Below the pieces are notes generated by a model, which had not been told where the DNA came from, made no database searches, and saw only the letters and a program-made list of their open reading frames with translations. A DNA stretch of 64,000 bases from Nocardia vulneris (GTDB taxonomy: Bacteria > Actinomycetota > Actinomycetes > Mycobacteriales > Mycobacteriaceae): assembly GCF_001613425.1 (NCBI RefSeq), contig NZ_BDCI01000010.1, positions 124,001-188,000 on the forward strand. The letters run 5' to 3'. Shown here piece after piece: positions 1 to 9,040 of this stretch. Position 1 is the stretch's first letter; each line of letters begins with the position of its first letter. The position numbers and the translations under genes were made by a program.

Positions 1-290
1 CGAGCGTGTCCATGGAGTTGGATCTCGACGGCGGTGTGGCGACAGGTACGTGGACTGAAGACACGGACCCGAGTGGCTACTACCGAGGCGCGCGGTACAG
101 CGGTGCCATTCAGCTGCTGGTCGAGCCGACCGGTCATCGTCTTGTGGGCAAATGGATCGGCTACGGCAAGAACTTCGACATCAACTCGGGGCCTTGGGAA
201 TTCGTGTTGCAAGATGCCTCTACGAGCAAGTCTGCCATCGCAGCGTACGACCATCCTCCGGACTTCGACCAGGTAAAGCGACTGGACTGA
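1..290 (+). CDS. C-terminal part of an XRE-type regulator (5' end outside window)
   Basis: The reading frame is open from the first base to the TGA at 288-290, so the gene starts outside the window. The visible ~95 residues contain 'GTWTEDTDPSGYYRGARYSG' followed by 'GKWIGYGKNFDINSGPWEF'. This pattern is known from the C-terminal sensory or effector domain of many actinobacterial helix-turn-helix proteins; that assignment is from memory of the family. The HTH itself is not visible. It sits at the left of the mobile-element segment and points toward the relaxase stop, so the two genes are convergent. A GTG at 6 and an ATG at 12 are unlikely to be true starts because coding continues upstream. 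Confidence 0.6.
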   Translation, partial: SVSMELDLDGGVATGTWTEDTDPSGYYRGARYSGAIQLLVEPTGHRLVGKWIGYGKNFDINSGPWEFVLQDASTSKSAIAAYDHPPDFDQVKRLD

Positions 291-352
291 GATCCGGGGA
301 CTGACTCGGTTGGATTTGAATATTTAGTTGGCGATCAATCGCAAGTTGCGAT

Positions 353-3300
353 CTACCAGTCGATATCGTGGCCCGTGTCGGGTTGTGGCTGGTAGGGGTC
401 GTATTGGTCGACGCTGTAGTCGTCGGCGTATTCGGTGTGGTGGCCGAGGTTCGCGTCGTTGATGGCGTCTGCGATTGATTGCCCGGCCGGGCCGGGGTCG
501 TCCGCAGCAGGGGTGGTGTGGCTGTCGGGTTGCGGGGCGGGGAGGTCGTTTTCGTCGATTTCCAGGCGTGACCAGAGTGCGGCGGCGGGCATGTCGTCGG
601 GTAGTGGTCGTCGCCCAGCGGCGTGGGTGAGTTGGTGTTCGATGTCGATTCCGGCGCGGGCGGCGGCGTCGAGGTGGGTGGCGATGATCGGCCAGGTCGG
701 GTCGGTGCTGATGCGAGGGTCGATGCGGTCGACGGTGGCGGCCCACTGGTGTTGGGGTAGTTGGGTATAGCCGTCGTTGTCGAGGATGCGGCGTTGGAGT
801 TGTTGCTGATAGGCGCGTTCGATGGTGGTGTGGCGGATTGGTCCGGTGGGGCGGTGGTCGGTGTCGGGGATGTGGAGTCCGGCCCGCCAGATAGCGAGGT
901 CGGCAACGAGTTCGGGGGCCTGGAGGAGGTTTCGCGCCCAGCGGGGCGCGGTGGCCGGGGTCCAGGCGCGGGCGGTGTCGCTGATCTGGGTGGCGAGTTC
1001 GGTGACGATGTGCTGGCGGGCAAGCACGGGCGCGAGAGTCTCGGAGTCGAGCACGTCCGGGGCGCTGGTGGGTAGTCCGGGTGTCCATGGGAGTGGGCCG
1101 GGTCCGGTGGAGTGTGTTCCGGTGGGGTCGAGTCGCCAGTCGAGTACGGCGGCAGGATCGGTGGCGGTGTCGAGTTCGCGGGCGGTGATCGCGGTGCGGA
1201 GTGCGGTGATCGGGTCGGTTCCGGTGAGGGTGAGCGTGGCCAGGTGTTGGCGGAGGACGGGGTAGGCGGGGCTGTCGGTGAGTCCGGGTAGGAGTTGTTC
1301 GGCGGTGTGGTCGATGGTGTCGAGTCGTGCTGGGCCGCAGTGGTGTTCGGCGGTGAGGGTGAGGGTGTCGAGGTAGGTGTCGATGGCGCGGCCGATGCGG
1401 CGGGTGGGGTCGAGGGCGTCGCGGAGTTCGGTGTGGGCTGAGGTGGCGGTGCCGTCGCGGTCGAGGATGTGGTGGAGGTGTTCGACGGCGGTGCGGGGGT
1501 ATTGGGCGGGCAGGGTGTAGATGTCGCCTTCTTCGCCGGTCAGGGCGGTGGTGAGGTAGGCGTGGTTGGCGTGGCGTCCTCGTGTCATCGCGACGTAGAA
1601 CTGCTGGCGGGTCTCGCGTCCGGACAGGGCGATGTGGCAGGTGTCGGCGGTGATGCCCTGGGCGGAGCCGATGGTCGCGGCGTATCCCAAATGCAGGTGC
1701 TCGAGCACGTATTCGGCAGGCAGGCGCACGAGGGCGGTGGTGTCTCGGTCGTGGACGCGGCGCGCGAGAGTGACTGCGCCGTCGGGATGGACTTGGCGGA
1801 GGGTCCAGGTGTAGCCGTTGCGGACCCAGTCGTGTGTGCCGACGCGTAGGCGGGGGTCGTTGCGGCGGGTCCGCACGGTGTCCCCGACCGAGGCGAGCAA
1901 CCCGTCACCGAGCACGACATCCAGGCCGGGGTGAGTGCCGGTGCGGGCGAGGCGTTCGGCGCGGGCGCGGATGTTCAGGGCGGTGACGATGTCGCGGGTG
2001 GGGGCGAGCATGACCGCGTGTGCACCTGCGGCGGTGTCGGTGGCCCAGCCTTGGTAGGTGTCTTCGTAGACGCTGCCGAGGTGTCCGGTGTGGATGCGGC
2101 CGTGGTCGAGGTACCAGGCCAGCGCGAGCGGATCACCGACACGCAAGCCTTTCGAGGCCAGCGCTTCGCCACGGCTGGCGAACCGCACCACCTCGGTGAG
2201 GGTGACGGGCTCCTGTGGTGCGGCGTGGGCCATGTCGGCAGCGGCGCCACCGGCATCGATCGAGGGAAGCTGCCGGTCGTCGCCGAGACATCGCACGGTC
2301 GCGCCCCGGCTGGTCAGATACCGCAGCAGGTGCAGGCGTTTGGTGGTCGGCACCGTGACGTGTTCATCGAGGATGACCAGGGTGGTGTCATCTATGTCGA
2401 GGACCCATTGCGGCAGGTGCGGCAGTCGCTCACCGGTGAGGGCGGCCGGGTGGTGGGCGTTGAGGACGTGCAGGAGTTTGTCGACGGTTTCGGCGCGGGC
2501 AGCGATGGCGTGGCCCAGTTCGGAGGCGGCGTTGGCGGTGGGGGCCAGGCCCAGCACGGTCCCGCCGGCCGATCTCCATGCGGTGGTGAGTACGGCCATG
2601 GCGGTGGTCTTGCCGGTTCCGGCCGGCGCGTTCGCGGTGTGCACGCGCAGCCCGGCAGCGGCGAAGGATTCGATGACCCGGACCTGGCCGGGGTTCAACG
2701 GCTGGTCCGGGTGCGTGGTGTCGTAGTCGCGGACCGCGACGGCGACATGTCCGGGGTCCAGGACACGTCCGCCTGGTTCGACGGCCAGGGCGATGAGGTC
2801 GGCCTCGGCGGCCAACGTGGACGCGGTGGTGTAGATCTGGGAATTCACGCGGGTGTGCACGGGGGTGCCGTCGTCGCGGCGCAGCCACGCCGGGACCGCC
2901 CGCAGCTCGGGTTGCTCGGTGAGGTCTGGATCACCGCGCGCGACAGCGGAAGTGGGTGCGAGCGCGTGAGCGCACACCTGCGCGGCGATGCGCGCCCAGT
3001 CCGCGGGGGCTACGTGTCCGCGGAGTTGGCGTTCGACTTCGGCGCGGAGGTTGAACTCGCGCCAGGTCGCGCGTTTGTCCGACACTGCCGCCAACGCCTG
3101 GGCGCTGATGCGTGCGACGAACGCGTCATCGGGTGCCGGACGCGCGACGGGCGCGACCGACAGCACGCGCGTGATGACGCCGTAGACCGCCCCTGGGCTG
3201 CCGAGCAGCTCAGCGGCTTCGGCTCGCCAGTGCGCGCGTTGCTGGGTGCGGGAGCCCGGAAGGTGTTTGCGTGGGCGGGTTTCCAGGGTCGCGCGCTGGG

Positions 3301-4468
3301 CCAGGCGGTGGACTTCGCCGGGTTCGGGTTCGCGTCCGAACGCGGCTTGCCATGCGGCGGTGAGGGTATCGAGCCGGTCGGTGATCGCGGCCCCGCGCCG
3401 CGACCACAACTGAATCAGCGGCAGTGGCACGCCGACGATTTCGCGGACACGGACCTGGTCGGGGGCGCGGTCGAGGCGGTCGGTGAACCGCAGGCCGAGC
3501 GCGGTTTCGAGGTGGTGTTCCAGTCGGGTGTCATAGATTTCGGAGACCGTGACCGCTGCCTCGTGGAGGGTGGTGCCGTCGATGGTGCGCCATTTCCCGT
3601 CAGCGGTGCGGACGCGGTTGGCGATCAGTACATGGGTGTGCAGGTCGGGATCGGCCGCGCGGGAGTCGCGGTGGTCGAACGTCGCCGCTATCGCGCCTTG
3701 CACCTGGACCTGGCGAACACCGTTGCGCCCCAACCGGGTGAACAACGCCTCGGACTCCAGCCACGTCAGCGCGTCGGCGACCGCGTGGCGGTGCGCGGCG
3801 GCGATCATGCCCGCCAACGGTGGTGAGGCGATCGCCCACAGTGCTGACACGCTCTTGACCGGACTGAACGTGAAGTCGTACCCCGCGACCGCCGTGCGAT
3901 CCGGACGGGAGTTCTTGACCACCCACCCCGACAACTCCCGCGCGTCGAGCGGTGCACGTTCGTATTCGGCGGTGAACATCTCGGTCGCCACGTCGGTGCT
4001 GATCCGAGCGCGAACATCATCGGGGATGGGTGCGGTGGTGCACGCGCCGACGCTGGTGTTGTAGTCGCGGTACGCCTGGGCTTTGGCCGCGCGGTAGCCC
4101 GAGGTGGAGGTGTAGACCGGGTAGCGGTTACCGAGCCTGGTGGCCTTCTCGCCCATCCGAGCCGCCTGCACGCGCGGCATCCCGGCAGCCTGGTGGCGGG
4201 CGGTGGCGCGAGCGCGGACCTGTTCGGCGTCGGGATGGATCCCCTCGCCGAACAGATTGCGCATCTGCTCCTCGCTCACCTCGCTACCTGGGTCGATGCC
4301 GAGCGCGGAAAGTCCGGTGCCGCGCCAGGTTCCAGGAGATTCGCCGTGCTCGTCGTAGTACTCGGCCAGCGAGGCGCGCCCGCGCGCGCTGGTGTCGTTG
4401 GCGGCGGTGTTTCGCAGGTAGTACTGGTAGCCGTTGCCTGCGGCGACCTTGTGCATCGTCGCGACCAT
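353..4468 (-). CDS. MobF/TrwC-type conjugative relaxase-helicase
   Basis: This 1371-residue protein would nick the element at oriT, stay bound to the DNA and unwind it for conjugative transfer. The N-terminal TrwC relaxase domain shows a Tyr pair at 37-38 ('LAEYYDEHGE') and a metal-binding His triad, H266 ('FDHRD') with H277 and H279 ('DPDLHTHVLIAN'). The second half is a RecD/TraA-like helicase: Walker A 'APAGTGKTT' at 614-622, Walker B 'VILDEH', 'LGDDRQLPSIDAGGA', and late motifs 'GSAQGITADTC' and 'YVAMTRGRHANHAYL'. Length and domain order fit MobF relaxases. The start is ATG 4468; a second ATG four codons later also fits ('MHKVAAGNGY'). All motifs look intact, so it is probably functional. 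Confidence 0.93.
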   Translation of the reverse strand: MVATMHKVAAGNGYQYYLRNTAANDTSARGRASLAEYYDEHGESPGTWRGTGLSALGIDPGSEVSEEQMRNLFGEGIHPDAEQVRARATARHQAAGMPRVQAARMGEKATRLGNRYPVYTSTSGYRAAKAQAYRDYNTSVGACTTAPIPDDVRARISTDVATEMFTAEYERAPLDARELSGWVVKNSRPDRTAVAGYDFTFSPVKSVSALWAIASPPLAGMIAAAHRHAVADALTWLESEALFTRLGRNGVRQVQVQGAIAATFDHRDSRAADPDLHTHVLIANRVRTADGKWRTIDGTTLHEAAVTVSEIYDTRLEHHLETALGLRFTDRLDRAPDQVRVREIVGVPLPLIQLWSRRGAAITDRLDTLTAAWQAAFGREPEPGEVHRLAQRATLETRPRKHLPGSRTQQRAHWRAEAAELLGSPGAVYGVITRVLSVAPVARPAPDDAFVARISAQALAAVSDKRATWREFNLRAEVERQLRGHVAPADWARIAAQVCAHALAPTSAVARGDPDLTEQPELRAVPAWLRRDDGTPVHTRVNSQIYTTASTLAAEADLIALAVEPGGRVLDPGHVAVAVRDYDTTHPDQPLNPGQVRVIESFAAAGLRVHTANAPAGTGKTTAMAVLTTAWRSAGGTVLGLAPTANAASELGHAIAARAETVDKLLHVLNAHHPAALTGERLPHLPQWVLDIDDTTLVILDEHVTVPTTKRLHLLRYLTSRGATVRCLGDDRQLPSIDAGGAAADMAHAAPQEPVTLTEVVRFASRGEALASKGLRVGDPLALAWYLDHGRIHTGHLGSVYEDTYQGWATDTAAGAHAVMLAPTRDIVTALNIRARAERLARTGTHPGLDVVLGDGLLASVGDTVRTRRNDPRLRVGTHDWVRNGYTWTLRQVHPDGAVTLARRVHDRDTTALVRLPAEYVLEHLHLGYAATIGSAQGITADTCHIALSGRETRQQFYVAMTRGRHANHAYLTTALTGEEGDIYTLPAQYPRTAVEHLHHILDRDGTATSAHTELRDALDPTRRIGRAIDTYLDTLTLTAEHHCGPARLDTIDHTAEQLLPGLTDSPAYPVLRQHLATLTLTGTDPITALRTAITARELDTATDPAAVLDWRLDPTGTHSTGPGPLPWTPGLPTSAPDVLDSETLAPVLARQHIVTELATQISDTARAWTPATAPRWARNLLQAPELVADLAIWRAGLHIPDTDHRPTGPIRHTTIERAYQQQLQRRILDNDGYTQLPQHQWAATVDRIDPRISTDPTWPIIATHLDAAARAGIDIEHQLTHAAGRRPLPDDMPAAALWSRLEIDENDLPAPQPDSHTTPAADDPGPAGQSIADAINDANLGHHTEYADDYSVDQYDPYQPQPDTGHDIDW

Positions 4469-4946
4469 GCCTCCATGAAGCGCCTACTACACTTCGTAAT
4501 TCAAGAGGGCAACCCTTAAATATATCCGAGCGCAACGATTTTCAAGGCGATTCGACCCCGAGATGCAAGATGTCTGCTTGTTGAGAAGCGAGAAGATACG
4601 GGGGTGGGGTATGAGAAGGGGAGGTGGCGAGAGTGGGTGTGTGCGTGAGGTATAGGGGCGGTGGCGCGCGGGTGGATGTAGGGAGTAGCGGATGTAGGTG
4701 GGTGAGGACTCGTCGGCGGGGTAGCTGAGGGAGTCCGATGCAACCGACACGCGCCGGAACACGCGGGCGCGCGCCCGCCGAGCGCGGCGCGCCCGGCGGG
4801 CGGGGGCCGTGTCCAATCTGGACCCCTCGGGCACTGTTGATCTTCAGGCATACTGGACGTGGAGAGAATCGGGCGTAGGGGACTGACAGGTCGATTTAGG
4901 AGACAGCCATGTCAGCCCACAGGATCCCTCGCGCGGGAGTGATCGC
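4469..4946. other. Gene-poor region between relaxase and small coupled ORFs; candidate oriT
   Basis: About 480 bases without a convincing gene apart from the leader ORF at its right end. An AT-rich patch (about 4496-4530, 'cttaaatatatccg') lies next to the relaxase start. A purine- and GT-rich stretch follows at 4600-4720, with the word ggatgtag repeated. Then comes a very GC-rich block with a perfect 16-bp palindrome at 4763-4778 (gcgggcgc/gcgcccgc) and further GC inverted repeats to about 4805. MobF relaxases often act at an oriT close to their own gene, so this is the best oriT candidate in the window. No nic site could be identified. Confidence 0.35.
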
Positions 4947-4950
4947 ATGA
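4909..4950 (+). CDS. 13-residue leader ORF, translationally coupled
   Basis: A short ORF (MSAHRIPRAGVIA) begins at ATG 4909 behind a good ribosome-binding site (taggagac, 4896-4903) and ends at TGA 4948-4950. Its stop overlaps the ATG of the next ORF as ATGA at 4947-4950. The downstream start has no strong Shine-Dalgarno of its own, so it probably depends on ribosomes finishing the leader. No function is recognised. It is too short to separate from chance on sequence alone, but the RBS and exact ATGA overlap argue for real translation. Confidence 0.4.
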   Translation: MSAHRIPRAGVIA

Positions 4951-5240
4951 TCCCCGAGAAAACGCCCCGAAAGCCCCACAAAGCCACCAGCCGGGGCCAA
5001 CCCCAACACAGTTCGTCGCGGCATGGTGACCCGCCCAGCGGGCAGCGATCCGGGCGGGGAATGCGGGTAGGACCGACCAGTGAGGAAACGCGGCGGCGGG
5101 TCGCCGAAGCCAGGGTGCGGCAAGGGCTTTCACCCCGGATCGACAACCCGGCCGTGATCGAATCGTTGGCGTTGTTCCTGCGTCACACCTTCGACACCCT
5201 CGACCGCGAACCCGGCAAGCCCGATGAGAGCGACGGCTAG
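4947..5240 (+). CDS. Small protein of unknown function in the mobile element
   Basis: A 97-residue protein, basic and Pro/Gly-rich in the first ~45 residues, then a predicted helical C-terminal part ('SEETRRRVAEARVRQGLSPR', then 'NPAVIESLALFLRHTFDTL'). The start at 4947 is coupled by ATGA to the upstream 13-codon ORF. An internal ATG at codon 39 (5061) would give only the helical part and cannot be excluded. It ends 10 bases before the stop of the convergent serine recombinase. No family is recognised. Position beside relaxase and integrase suggests an accessory role in the element, but this is inference. Confidence 0.55.
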   Translation: MIPEKTPRKPHKATSRGQPQHSSSRHGDPPSGQRSGRGMRVGPTSEETRRRVAEARVRQGLSPRIDNPAVIESLALFLRHTFDTLDREPGKPDESDG

Positions 5241-5250
5241 CGCGCGGGGC

Positions 5251-6981
5251 TCAGAGTTCGTGCCACAGGATCTCGACCGAGTGCTCGTCGAATCGCCAGG
5301 TCTTGCGGTTCTGGTCTTCCCATTTGGCCGCATACACCTGCGCCGGTTTCACGATCACCTTGTCCACCAGCCGTGCGGTGGCATCGTGCCGCCACCGCGA
5401 GCCCTTGGTCTCCCACGCTGCCCGCAGCTCCCCGGGTGTGGAGCCGATATCGGCCAGCACCGCCAAGGCTTGGGCGCTGCGCAACGAATCCTGTTCGCCG
5501 CGAAGGGCCTTCAACGTCTGTTTGAGTCCAGCGATGGTGCGATCGATGACCCGCAAGTCGTACTCGTCCCCGGCCCCGGACAGGATCGCGGTGCGCTTGT
5601 CGGTCTCGGCGTCCAAGTTCGCGGCGGCGATCTCAACACGTTTCTGCAACGCCGCGATCTGTTCGGCGTTGTCGTTGCTCCGTTCGAAACGCGCCAGGAT
5701 CTGCGGATCCTCGTAGGCGGCGATAACCTGTTCGGCAACGAACATCTCCAGCGCTCCCGCGTCGCGGTACACCTTCCCGCATCCGCATACCTGCTTACGC
5801 GAATCCTTGGCCCGGCAGATGTAGCGGCGCTGCTCGGTTACCCCGTTCTTGCGGGCGCGGATGAGCTTCGACCCGATCATCGACGCGCCACACCGCTGCC
5901 CGGCCCGCTCGCTGCCCTCAAGAAAGGTGCCGCCGCACTCGGCCAACCCGGTCATCCAGTATTCGCCGTTACGCTGACGCGGCTTGCCGGGGTCCTTCGC
6001 GCGCGAGTGCGCCTGCAACCCCACCCGCATCGCGTCGTGCTCGGCGCGGGTGAAGATGGCAGGCCACTGCGCGCGATGGCGCGTCCCGGTGCGCTTATGC
6101 ACCCGGATTCCGTTGCCCTCGGGATTGTTCAAGCACTCACACCGCGCCCCGGTCGCGTCGGAATGCTCGCCCAAGTCGTAGGCCACATAGGCTTCGAGCA
6201 ACAACAGGTGCGACAGCTTGCCCACTGCCCACAACGCACCCTCGGACGTGGTGATCCCGCGCGCGTTCCAATCGGTGATGATCGCGGTCTGGGACTCGCC
6301 GTTGATCACCCGGTCCCGGCCCTCACGCAGCACCGCTACTTCACTATCGCGCAGCGCGTACCGATCAAGAATGTCTTCGCCCGAAAGTGGATGCGCGCCA
6401 ACCACTTTGCCGTATCCGAAGCGGCGCGAACCGCCCTGCATCACGCCCTTGGCCGCTTCCTCGCTCATCCGATCCAACAGGTTCTCGGTGTTGGTCTCGC
6501 GGTACTCCGCCGCCTCGGCCACCTTCACCATGAAATTCTTGCGCCCCGCGCCGCTGGTCAGGTCGTAATCGGTGTCCTTGACGAACAGATACCGAACCTC
6601 GTGATCACGGCCCAGCTTCATCAACTCGTTGCCCAAGTCGTAATCGCGGGTCAACCGCGCCACATCACGCGCCAGAACCGTCTTCGACGGACCCGCAGAC
6701 ACCAGCGGCAGGAGCGTGCGCAACCCCGGCCGTTCGGTGTCGGCACCGGACATGTCGTTGTCGCAAAAGATCTGCGCCAACGGCAAACCCTTGCGCTTGG
6801 CGTAGGCCACCTGATTCTTCGCCTGCAACTGCGTGCCCTCGGCGCGGTCCTTCTCGTCCCGCGAAATCCGCACATACCCATACACCCACAACGCAGGGTC
6901 CACACCAACCACCGCAGCGGCCAGCGTCGCATTGATCTCCACCAACCAAGCCAAATCCTCTTGCCGCTTCGTACGTGTCAT
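5251..6981 (-). CDS. Large serine recombinase (site-specific integrase)
   Basis: A 576-residue recombinase expected to integrate and excise the mobile element. The N-terminal resolvase fold has the catalytic Ser at about residue 40 ('YGYVRISRDEKDR'), then 'FCDNDMSGADTERPGL' and 'LARDVARLTRDYDLGNELMK'. A recombinase domain follows, then a Cys-rich zinc-ribbon region ('CGGTFLEGSERAGQRCGAS' and later 'CGCGK'). Near the C-terminus is a coiled-coil-like helix ('EQIAALQKRVEIAAANLDAE'), as in large serine integrases. The ATG (6981) lies about 45 bp from the break in the neighbouring regulator gene, the usual place for an attachment site. It converges with the small ORF ending at 5240. Confidence 0.93.
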   Translation of the reverse strand: MTRTKRQEDLAWLVEINATLAAAVVGVDPALWVYGYVRISRDEKDRAEGTQLQAKNQVAYAKRKGLPLAQIFCDNDMSGADTERPGLRTLLPLVSAGPSKTVLARDVARLTRDYDLGNELMKLGRDHEVRYLFVKDTDYDLTSGAGRKNFMVKVAEAAEYRETNTENLLDRMSEEAAKGVMQGGSRRFGYGKVVGAHPLSGEDILDRYALRDSEVAVLREGRDRVINGESQTAIITDWNARGITTSEGALWAVGKLSHLLLLEAYVAYDLGEHSDATGARCECLNNPEGNGIRVHKRTGTRHRAQWPAIFTRAEHDAMRVGLQAHSRAKDPGKPRQRNGEYWMTGLAECGGTFLEGSERAGQRCGASMIGSKLIRARKNGVTEQRRYICRAKDSRKQVCGCGKVYRDAGALEMFVAEQVIAAYEDPQILARFERSNDNAEQIAALQKRVEIAAANLDAETDKRTAILSGAGDEYDLRVIDRTIAGLKQTLKALRGEQDSLRSAQALAVLADIGSTPGELRAAWETKGSRWRHDATARLVDKVIVKPAQVYAAKWEDQNRKTWRFDEHSVEILWHEL

Positions 6982-7026
6982 GACCCAATTCTACAAAATG
7001 TAGTGCTTAAGAACACCCTCGCTGGA
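6982..7026. other. Probable attachment-site junction between mobile element and chromosome
   Basis: Between the recombinase ATG and the first preserved codons of the regulator. The short AT-rich stretch 'tctacaaaatgtagtgctta' (6991-7010) contains a ctac/gtag inverted repeat. Immediately after, the frame reads K-N-T-L-A-G-M-S-A-D. Intact MmyB-type regulators normally read ...LAG-[MV]-SADYY at this point, so chromosomal sequence seems to resume around 7018-7026. The exact crossover dinucleotide cannot be fixed from one end. Confidence 0.5.
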
Positions 7027-7785
7027 ATGAGCGCCGACTATTACGTGCGGCTCGAGCAAGGACGGGACAAGCATCCCTCCGAGCAGGTGGTGGCGGCGCT
7101 GGCACGGGTATTCGACCTGGACGAGGAGGCCACCGCACACCTGCGGGATCTGGCCAGGCCGCCGGTGCGGCAGCGCCGGGCGCCGCAGCGCGCGGAACGC
7201 GTGAGCTCCGGGCTGGCTAGCCTGATGGCGCAGTGGCCCAACACGCCCGCGCTGGTGCTCGGCCGGTATCTCGATGTGTTGATCGCGAATCCGCTTGCTG
7301 CGGCGGTCAATCCATGTTCGGTACCCGGCGTCAATCAGGTCCGGATGATGTTCCTCGACCCGGAAGCCCGCCGGATCTATCCGGATTGGGCACAGCACGC
7401 GGCGGAGACCGTGGCGAGCTTGCGCGCCAATGTCGGCACCGACCTGGATGATCCGCGGTTGACCGACCTCGTCGGCGAGCTGTCGCTCAAGAGCGAGGAC
7501 TTCCGCACGCTGTGGGCCAGGCACGATATTCGCGCAAAGATCGCGGGCCGTAAGCGCTTCGCCCATCCCCTGGTCGGCGAGATGACCCTGGACTACGAGA
7601 CTTTCACGGTGAACGGCGCGCCGGGCCAGCTGCTCATCGCCTATCACGCCCAACCGGGTTCGGATTCCGAACGTACCCTGGCCCTGCTCGGCAGCATGAT
7701 CGCCACCGGCGACCCGCTGCTGCGCGACCCCGACGCGCACCCGGTCGAGGCGCGGCGCGGGGGCTCGGTCCGGCCACCGGACTGA
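7027..7785 (+). pseudogene. MmyB-like XRE regulator, 5' end removed by the integrated element
   Basis: The preserved 252 residues start in the middle of the helix-turn-helix: 'MSADYYVRLEQGRDKHPSEQ' is the recognition-helix part of the MmyB/XRE regulators common in actinobacteria. The C-terminal ligand-binding region follows ('PALVLGRYLDVLIANPLAAA', later 'FAHPLVGEMTLDYETF'). About 45-50 N-terminal residues that normally carry the 'RRRVPGLRREELA' segment are missing. They are replaced by element DNA, and no ribosome-binding site precedes ATG 7027. The rest is intact, so it looks recently broken. The missing 5' part should lie at the other end of the element. Confidence 0.75.
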
Positions 7786-7867
7786 ACCCTGGGCGGTGTG
7801 GCCGGGCCCGGCGATACTCGACGGTGCTTGCGCGGCAGGCGTTGTCGAGATGAGCGGAGGAACCACG

Positions 7868-9037
7868 GTGCCCGAGGTGACGACAGCGGCCGAGTTGCTG
7901 AAAGCCGCAAAGGCTTTCGCGCCCGAGCTGGCGAAGCGGCGACAGGAGATCGACGCGGCGCGCCAGTTGCCCGCCGATATCGTCGAGCGGCTGCGCGCGA
8001 TGGGGATCTACGCGATGGGCTTCAGTGCCGAACTCGGTGGGCCCGGGCTCACCTCGCTGGAGCAACTGGAGGTGTTCGAGGCGCTGGCCTACGGCGACAC
8101 CGCCACCGGCTGGTGCGCGATGATCGGCGCGGCGACCGGCGTCTATGCCGGGTTCCTCGACGAGCAGGCCGTCGCCGAGCTGATGCCGACCCGCGATCTC
8201 ATCACGGCGGGACTGATCGCGCCGGCGGGCCGAGCCGATCGCGTCCCCGGCGGCTACCGGCTGAGCGGGCGCTGGAAACTGGGCAGCGCCATCAACCATG
8301 CCGATCTCGTGGTCGGCGGTGCCATGGTGTTCGACGACGGTGCGCCGGCCGCCGACGGTGCCCCGCTCGCGCGGATGTTCTGCATGCGGCGTGATCAGGT
8401 ACAGGTCTTCGACACCTGGGACAGCACCGGTTTGCGCGGCAGCGGTAGCAACGACTACGCCGTCGACAACCTGTTCATCCCCGAGCACCATTGCTTCGAC
8501 TTCTTCGAACCGAAAAGCGGCACAGGCAAACTCGCCGAACCGGAGACGTTGCCCCGGGTGATGCCCGGTGTCCCGCTCGGTGCCGCGCGAGCCGCGCTCG
8601 ATCACGTCCGCGAGCTGGCCGAGGGCAAGGTGCTGCCCGGTACCGGCCAGCGGTGGGCGAACAATTATCGCGTCCAATACATCCTGGGCGAGTGCGAGAT
8701 GGACTACATCGTCGCCCGCGCTGCGGTGGTGGAGAGTCTGCGTACCCAGTGGGAAGCCTTGGACCACAAGCGTTTCGCCGAACTTCCCGCCGATCTCCGG
8801 ATCCAAACCCTGCTGACCCGGACCCACGCGTACCGGGCCTGCCGCCGCATCGTCGCCCGGCTGTGCGAGCTGGTCGGCACGGCGTCGGTATACAAACCGA
8901 GCCCCCTCGACGTCTGGTTGCGCGACACCAGCACCATGACCACCCATCTCATGGCCCACGACCAGATGCTCCAAACAGCAGGCGCCTTTCTCCTCGGCGG
9001 CACCCCCGAATTCCCCCTGGTGGTAGGCGAGCGCTGA
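7868..9037 (+). CDS. Acyl-CoA dehydrogenase-family flavoprotein (HsaA/monooxygenase-like)
   Basis: A 389-residue protein of the acyl-CoA dehydrogenase fold, the size of flavin-dependent hydroxylases such as HsaA. Visible features are an N-terminal helical part ('LRAMGIYAMGFSAELGGPGL'), a middle beta region ('YRLSGRWKLGSAINHADLVV', 'VFDTWDSTGLRGSGSNDY') and a C-terminal helical bundle. GTG 7868 was chosen because gcggagga (7855-7862) lies just upstream; an ATG at 7850 is in frame but has no RBS. The catalytic Glu of true acyl-CoA dehydrogenases is not obvious, so oxygenase or dehydrogenase cannot be decided. The substrate is unknown. It is transcribed away from the integrated element. Confidence 0.8.
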   Translation: MPEVTTAAELLKAAKAFAPELAKRRQEIDAARQLPADIVERLRAMGIYAMGFSAELGGPGLTSLEQLEVFEALAYGDTATGWCAMIGAATGVYAGFLDEQAVAELMPTRDLITAGLIAPAGRADRVPGGYRLSGRWKLGSAINHADLVVGGAMVFDDGAPAADGAPLARMFCMRRDQVQVFDTWDSTGLRGSGSNDYAVDNLFIPEHHCFDFFEPKSGTGKLAEPETLPRVMPGVPLGAARAALDHVRELAEGKVLPGTGQRWANNYRVQYILGECEMDYIVARAAVVESLRTQWEALDHKRFAELPADLRIQTLLTRTHAYRACRRIVARLCELVGTASVYKPSPLDVWLRDTSTMTTHLMAHDQMLQTAGAFLLGGTPEFPLVVGER

Positions 9038-9040
9038 GCC

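Noticed and set aside
1931-3826. 631-codon plus-strand open frame
   Set aside because: Gly/Val/Arg-rich shadow of the relaxase on the opposite strand; no domain and atypical composition.
5224-7026. Long plus-strand open frame continuous with the truncated regulator
   Set aside because: It is antisense to the serine recombinase, whose motifs are unambiguous; only the part from 7027 has regulator similarity.
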